Part shown: positions 19,421 through 30,019 of the stretch, piece after piece
Layout: each line of letters opens with the position of its first letter
Numbering within the stretch: the stretch's first letter is position 1
Source: Pleurobrachia bachei
Lineage: Eukaryota > Ctenophora > Tentaculata > Cydippida > Pleurobrachiidae
Direction: 5' to 3'
Assembly: GCA_000695325.1 (NCBI GenBank)
Contig: AVPN01000068.1
Span: 26,340-56,358, forward strand
DNA: 30,019 nt
Notes under the pieces: generated by a model
The model's database searches: none
What the model was told of the DNA's origin: nothing
The model's input: the letters and a program-made list of their open reading frames with translations, nothing else
Program-made: the position numbers and the translations under genes

Positions 19421-20189
19421 GCTATAAGAGTGAGGGTTTGGTAAAAACGGATAAAAACCAGGTGAGGATAGGGAAAGGGGGATGAATGATGGTTGTCTGA
19501 AATTCTAAAAATTTAGGGATTGGAAATGGAAGGGCCTCTAATTTGAAGAATGCTAAGGTCTCCACTGAAACTATAAAGCTAAGGAAATGATAAGAACAAC
19601 AATAACTCGTTCTAATTTCGCTGTTTTCAGCTATGGTCCTTTCTCGGAACGTGTTGGAGGAGTACACAACAAGTAGGTTGATCAGCAAGAATTAGGCCAT
19701 CAGATTGTGCTAGAGCACCTGCGTACCTACTTAAAAACACACATATATTGCAACATAATGACCATCTGCTACCAACAAAGCGTCTCTCAGTTCACTGCCC
19801 TTCCGCACACACACAGATCCCCCTCTGCCACGTTCGATCGCATCGCATCTGTTCTGATATTGCAGTGTTGCGCCACCAATCTACCCCTTTATGCTTTGCG
19901 CGTTACATACTAGTGTGCCATAGTTCAGTTACCTTCCGATCGGTGGGGGATTGTGTGACGTGTGTTGTGCAGCTCCCACATGAGGCCGAGAGGGGGGTAT
20001 GAAGAGTGACATTATGTAAACTGAATATGGGGGTGTTTAGGGGAGGGAAGAAGGAAGTAAATAGTATAACTCGATAATCTCAAAAATAACATTTCAATAT
20101 TTTGGGGAAACACACTCAGATCAAATAATTGCATATCATTCACACAACATCTACACACACCTAAATAACACCCTCTCCCCTTATCAAAC

Positions 20190-25969
<5,780 letters not shown>

Positions 25970-26379
25970 GTCTAGAGTCTAGAAAGGGATTTGTATGTGA
26001 GTATAATTAGGGAAAATTAGGGTCGATGTTGGTAGATAGTGCCTTGTTGTAGTTTCACCCATCATTTGTGTGAGATATTTGAGGGGTAACCAAAGGTCAA
26101 AAAATTCTTATAAACCCAGGAACTGGTATTATGTTCATGTATTCCGACGATGTTACACATCTAGCCGGATTGTTTCCAATTAGGTAATAGGTGGAGTAAT
26201 TTTGTTTTCAATAAATGACACAAACTCGTTAAATGGCTCCTCTCTCTAAGGGTGGTGTGATTTTATACTTCCTGCAACATCACCACTGGAGGGCGGTTTA
26301 ATTAATAGACCAGGGAGAATGGGAGAGAGATGAGGGCAATTAGATTTACTAAATGGACAAAATATAGATCATCTCAAAA

Positions 26380-26417
26380 CAGACAGAGATAGATAGAGAG
26401 ATAGAGAGATAGATAGC

Positions 26418-26499
<82 letters not shown>
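26380..26499. repeat. (GATA)n/(GA)n microsatellite
   Basis: About 120 bases of AGAT and AG repeats, the last 80 being almost pure AG. Length is likely to vary between individuals. Confidence 0.97.
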
Positions 26500-26501
<2 letters not shown>

Positions 26502-26752
26502 CTGTCTATCTGATTGACTACTCGTTATAGACATGATTGTCGGGTTAACCCATGCTCTAGGGTAGTGTCACACATTATTCCACTTCGCTATAATTTACAC
26601 ATGTGATTATTCATGCTTTTAACTCGTTGATAGTGTTACATTTGGGTTATTTTTGGTGCGTTGTGCAGATTATGCTTCGTGTTTATGATGCTTTATTGTT
26701 GATTCCTGCTCTCGAAAGTGTGTTCATGTTTATTACTTTCGTAACCCTCGCT

Positions 26753-26781
26753 CCGCTCGCAGGCCAGAGGCCGGCGAGCGG
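26753..26781. repeat. GC-rich hairpin upstream of annexin
   Basis: CCGCTCGC-A-GGCC-AGA-GGCC-G-GCGAGCGG: two stacked perfect stems (8 and 4 pairs) around a 3-base loop, in AT-rich surroundings, about 170 bases before the annexin ATG. Confidence 0.75.
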
Positions 26782-26953
26782 GGTAGTGCAATCTGTCGCG
26801 CAATCGATTGCAATCTGACAAGTTCATGTGTAGTAAAGTTCTGACGGGGCGAACCTTGCTATTCGCTGTTGACTGCTTGCTAATTGATTAACTAAGTAAT
26901 TACCCCTAACCCCGTCTTGCTAATTAATTACCCCATCGTCTAGCTCCACTATA

Positions 26954-29403
26954 ATGGGTGGAACTGTAAAAACGGCAGATAATTTTGACGCAGAGGCGGA
27001 TTCCGATGCACTGAGGGCCGCTTTTAAAGGTCTGGGATGTGATGGGGCAGCCCTTATAAGGATAATGTGTAAGAGGAGTGCAGATCAGAGAGTTAAAATT
27101 ACATCCACATATAAAACCATGTTCGGAAGGTAAGTAATATATACTGGATCACTGTTATTTAAATAGTGGCACTATCCTCCATTTTACTGATTTTATTTCA
27201 ATTGATTAATTGTTAATTAATTGTTAATATTAACAGTCCCTGATGTTAGACGATATCAGGCGAGAGACACGAGGTAACTTTAAAGCCGTTCTCCTGGCTC
27301 TGTCAGTATCCAAGGCTGACTACCTAGCGTTGGTGTGTCGAAATGCTATCAAGGTAACATTGCACACAGTTTAGGGTTAACAATTGATAGTACAGTCGGA
27401 CCCCGATTTAGTGACATCCTCGGGGGAAAGGGTTTAGGGTTTTGGTCACTAAATCGGGGTGGCCACTAAATCGGGGTCCGACTGTAGTAGGAAGCCTGTA
27501 TGATAAATTGTAACATTTTGTATCAAGTTACATTTTATCTCGTTACATATTAGATGTATCCAACTGCTGTATAAATTAAGACAATGTAACGTTGTAGTTT
27601 GTACAACCCGACATGTGTAATTCTAGCTGAATATTTTCTTTCTGTCATGTTAGTCATGTGAGATTAGTAGTAGCACAACCAGAACATGTACCTACCAAAT
27701 GTCAACATTACTGTCTAAACCACTTGCAACATCACTAAACCACTTGTAACATCACTGACACATATTAACAAATCACTGTTCAGGGTGTTGGTACGAATGA
27801 GGGTGCACTGATCAATGTGCTGGTGGGTGCCACCAATGAAGAGATACAGGAGATACGTGCAGCTTATGAGAACTGTAAGTTGTAATCAGAAAATACTGGT
27901 CCCTGAAACCGACTATTGGTCACGTCAGTGCACTGTTATAGTCTATTAAAGAAAATAATTTAAGGTTCTCCCACTCTCTTGGCTCCAGTCTCGTATAACC
28001 GGATTGTATTGGTAATGCAAGTGTAAACTATTTCTGTAAAATATTATAAGATGTTGTGATCCCATCCACTAGTGACGGGAGAGCAGCTGGAGAGTGAAAT
28101 CCAGGGGGATACAATGGGCACCCTAAAACGGGTTCTAGTGGGTCTCGCCCAGGGAAGAAGGAGCGGTGCCACGGAGTCAGCAAGCGATAAAGTTGTCGCA
28201 GATGGAGAGGTAAGAAGGAAATACTGGTCCCTGATTGGCTGATAACCAGTCACGTGACCTAAATAAATAACGAGTTCTGATTGGTTGTTTACTTGTTTCG
28301 GTCGGTTCCTGGTAAGAAAGGGAGAAATTGAGAAAGATTTGGGCTTTTCGTAGGGTTTGTTAGACTTGACCACTACTCCAATACTCTTTCCAGGCACTAT
28401 ATAAGGCTGGTATGGCCAGAGTTGGGACCGACACTGCTGTTTTTAATAAGATTCTCGTGATGAGAAGTCCGGCACATCTTCTCAGAGTGTTTGAGTACTA
28501 CCGTAGGGTGAGTCTGGGTTGTCACAAGTCCTCGACGTTGATTGATAGTCATTGTACATTTAAAACCTCTGGCTTATAGGTAGTATTAACCAGCCATCCA
28601 CTGCTGTTTTCTTGCCTAGATAGACTGTGTCTACAAATGTAAAGGAGGGTTCGAACATAACAACTGTTGTCTGTTTTCTTGTTAAAAAACTGCTCCTCTC
28701 ATTAACAAGATAGACAACGATATAATGGTACTAAATCAAATAAATTGACAGAAGCTTTCACAGAACACTGTGTTAACAAACTGCTCTCCTCTCAGATTTC
28801 AAACATACTGGAACTCCTCTCATAGTTCGACCTCTACAGTCCTCTATGTCGGGTCCGGTTCATCGCTATCGGTAGGTGTTATATCATAAATCCGATCTTC
28901 AATAGCCTGACAGTTACGATGAGGCAACTCCGCTCGCGGTACATGTCAGATGTGGGTTTGGGATTTCTCGCGTTGGTGAGAAAGACCACCGCGAGAAATC
29001 CCAAACCCACATCCAAAAAAGGAATACAAACAATTCAAGACACCAACCCACACATGTCCCCAACACAGTAAAGGTAATCCAGAACCCGGTGAACTACTTC
29101 GCTGACCAGCTGTTCAAGTCAATGAAGGGCCTGGGTACCAATGATAACAAACTGATACGGTTGATGGTATGGCGGAGCGAGATTGATATGGAGGAGATAA
29201 AGGAAGAATTCAAGGTCATTTCCAAGGGACAAACACTACAATCTTTCATTGAGGTATATGCAATAAGAATATCTTTTTTGATGTTACTAGCTTGTATGGC
29301 ACTAAAACTAAACAAATGTGTCTTTCTTTCTTAACAATTCGCACACATACAGGGTGATTGCAGTGGACACTATCGAAACGCATTGCTCGCACTGTGCGAA
29401 TGA
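26954..29403 (+). CDS. Annexin, four-repeat calcium-dependent phospholipid-binding protein
   Basis: Exons 26954-27129, 27237-27353, 27784-27874, 28073-28209, 28394-28507, 28796-28871, 29069-29253 and 29353-29403 encode about 315 residues, the normal size of an annexin core with a short N-terminal tail. Four repeats are visible: R1 LRAAFKGLGCDGAALIRIM; R2 GVGTNEGALINVLVGATNEE; R3 ARVGTDTAVFNKILVMRS; R4 MKGLGTNDNKLIRLMVWRSE, ending SGHYRNALLALCE. GxGT calcium loops are intact in R2, R3 and R4, while R1 has GLGC. R2 has the acidic partner at the expected distance (IQGD). Annexins bind acidic membranes at the cytosolic face; the subfamily cannot be assigned. Two oddities: exon 1 and exon 2 do not join in frame (one base is missing at AAGG/GTAAGT), and exon 6 has a TAG that lies within a complement tract (about 28808-28857). 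A poly(A) signal follows at 29446. Confidence 0.95.
27393..27484. mobile_element. pogo/Tigger-like MITE, 92 bp
   Basis: TA, then CAGTCGGACCCCGATTTAGT to ACTAAATCGGGGTCCGACTG, then TA. Termini are perfect inverted repeats over about 18 bases. It is the shortest and cleanest of three relatives here and lies in annexin intron 2. Confidence 0.9.
27907..27956. other. Unreversed complement tract inside a MITE fragment
   Basis: After the direct match AAATACTGGTCCCTGA, the sequence AACCGACTATTGGTC is the same-order complement of TTGGCTGATAACCAG in the MITE copy at 28219-28312, and AGTGCACTG is the complement of TCACGTGAC. The left edge is clear. The right edge is set only by assuming 50 bases. Confidence 0.75.
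28219..28312. mobile_element. Truncated MITE at the annexin exon 4 donor
   Basis: Shares GGCTGATAACCAGTCACGTG, ATTGGTTGTTTAC and the terminus TTTCGGTCGGTTCCTGG with 24621-24746, but lacks its left terminal repeat. It is bracketed by GGTAAGAAGG (28209-28218) and GGTAAGAAAG (28313-28322), which may be a target duplication that copied the splice donor. Confidence 0.75.
28808..28857. other. About 50-base unreversed complement tract in annexin repeat 3
   Basis: Printed exon 6 reads ISNILELLS, stop, FDLYSPLCRVRFIAI. Taking the same-order complement of 28808-28857 gives ISNI-DLEESIKLEMSGDTAQA-FIAI, which fits the annexin pattern (human A11 has [21 protein letters not shown], from memory) and puts a Glu 39 positions after the R3 GVGT loop. 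Edges are uncertain by about three bases. Confidence 0.9.
28949..29013. repeat. Perfect 24 bp stem-loop in annexin intron 6
   Basis: GATGTGGGTTTGGGATTTCT continuing CGCG (28949-28972) pairs perfectly with 28990-29013; TGGT and ACCA inside the loop extend the stem after one mismatch. The final loop is about seven bases (GAGAAAG). The size is like a small-RNA precursor, but a miniature foldback is equally possible. Confidence 0.93.
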
Positions 29404-29739
29404 ACCCTCTCAAGAACTACAAAACCAAAGAAAATTTACGTGATTAATAAACTTTAAATCAACAACACAGACTTTTGTATTTAACTTGGCATGTTTTTGA
29501 TTTTTGAAGTTATTTTAGCACCGTCCAAAGTAACTTTGACCTTTTTGATGTATTCGAAAGTTGGTTTTACGAAACTTAAATTAATTTGATATATTAAAAA
29601 ATGCTGGCCTGAAGTGGGAGTTACATACAGTTTGTTTCATCAAGCCAAGAAGATAAAAATAGTTATTTGTAGCACAAAATGACAGAACTTTTGAGTTTTA
29701 GAGGACGGAAAAATCAACGGAGCTGAGTGCAATAGGGAT
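29404..29739. other. Annexin 3' flank
   Basis: Contains the annexin polyadenylation signal AATAAA at 29446-29451, 43 bases after the stop codon. The rest is AT-rich with no exon or repeat that I recognise. Confidence 0.6.
29446..29451 (+). terminator. Polyadenylation signal, annexin
   Basis: AATAAA, 43 bases past the TGA at 29401-29403, in a T/A-rich context with TTTTGTATTT following. Confidence 0.75.
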
Positions 29740-30019
29740 CCCTAATTAAGTTGTGACTTGTCACTGTAGTCTTGCGGAGTGAGTTATGTAACTTGTCACC
29801 ACGTGGTGCGCGTGCCAGAACCAGCATGGTTCCCACCGCGCGGCACCTCGGCGCACTGCAAACCATGCGGTGACAAGTCACAATCGCGCCTCCGCAAGAG
29901 TTGCTAAGCGTTGCCAAGCCGCGAGTGAACTATGATGGTTTTGGTGCGCGTACCACGCGGTGACAAGTTACATAACTCACTCCGCAAGACTACAGTGACA
30001 AGTCACAACTTTATTAGGG
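29740..30019. mobile_element. 280 bp element with about 75 bp terminal inverted repeats
   Basis: The left end CCCTAATTAAGTTGTGACTT matches the reverse complement of the right end (CCCTAATAAAGTTGTGACTT) and the match continues through GTAACTTGTCACC to about GTGGT, with very few mismatches. An internal GGTGACAAGTCACA with CTCCGCAAGAG is a weaker third copy of the terminal motif. GC-rich centre, no coding capacity. The right flank is outside the window, so the target duplication and family stay unknown. Confidence 0.85.

Larger units (their letters stand above)
16518..20189. other. Long region without a recognisable gene
   Basis: No exon belongs to a family I can name. Two minus-strand segments look exon-like. 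One is 19325-19420 (32 codons from MMMNSVHEIDRSKDSSEWYL, followed by a GTGAGT donor). The other is 18601-18668 (Gln-rich, HSQLPMVGNYQNQGQIP, with CATAG acceptor and GTACAG donor). They could belong to one minus-strand gene, but no third exon of known type confirms it. Pyrimidine-rich microsatellite occurs at 18818-18915. Much of 16518-17300 is AT-rich and without long open frames. A hairpin repeat lies at 17509-17574. Confidence 0.5.
25970..26953. promoter_or_regulatory. Head-to-head intergenic region, ZnT5 and annexin
   Basis: About 1 kb between the ZnT5 ATG (minus) and the annexin ATG (plus), so it probably holds promoters for both. It contains a GA/GATA microsatellite (26380-26499) and a GC-rich hairpin (26753-26781). 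No TATA box or CpG-island-like stretch is evident. The ZnT5 gene may have a further upstream exon here. Confidence 0.5.

Noticed and set aside
29740-30019. piggyBac assignment from the CCCT terminus
   Set aside because: No TTAA flanks the left end; TTAA occurs only inside the element.

Overview
The window looks like draft genomic DNA from an early-branching marine animal, most plausibly a sponge (inference). It is AT-rich, its genes are split by short GT-AG introns, it is full of small foldback elements, and it has one scaffold gap (13561-13827). Four host genes are recognisable from their proteins: a vasculin/GPBP1 homologue (minus, 955-4517), an IQ-ankyrin protein of the IQANK1 type (plus, 9043-13183), a zinc transporter of the ZnT5/SLC30A5 type (minus, 20190-25969) and a four-repeat annexin (plus, 26954-29403). 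Vasculin and IQANK1 are head to head across a region holding a LINE-type ORF1 insertion. ZnT5 and annexin are head to head across about 1 kb. I see no operon-like functional link; each gene is an ordinary cellular gene.

Three of the four genes carry a local tandem duplication: an exon cassette in vasculin (2500-3306 and 3577-4372), the 3' half of IQANK1 (about 11775-13560 and 14600-16517), and exons 4 to 6 of ZnT5 (21172-22599 and 22600-23945). These copies allow position-by-position comparison.

That comparison gives the main result. At least five stretches of about 50 bases are the base-by-base complement of what belongs there, but not reversed. Two are proved inside the window against a paralogous copy and run for exactly 50 bases (4006-4055 and 16114-16163). 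Two lie in conserved exons and are shown by the protein: ZnT5 transmembrane helix 6 at about 20571-20621, and annexin repeat 3 at about 28808-28857. In both, the printed strand gives stop codons and the unreversed complement gives the family sequence. A fifth (from 27907) lies in a small repeat in an annexin intron. Inversion gives a reverse complement and no known copying process gives a parallel complement, so the uniform length argues for a data-handling fault or deliberate alteration; a biological cause would be extraordinary.

Other structure includes a true 33-36 bp micro-inversion between the IQANK1 copies, a minisatellite that has multiplied a splice acceptor of ZnT5, three pogo/Tigger-like MITEs with TA duplications, two long perfect hairpins in introns, a dispersed hairpin repeat with a compensatory base-pair change, and a 280 bp element with about 75 bp terminal inverted repeats at the right edge. 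The 16.5-20.2 kb interval has no gene I can name.
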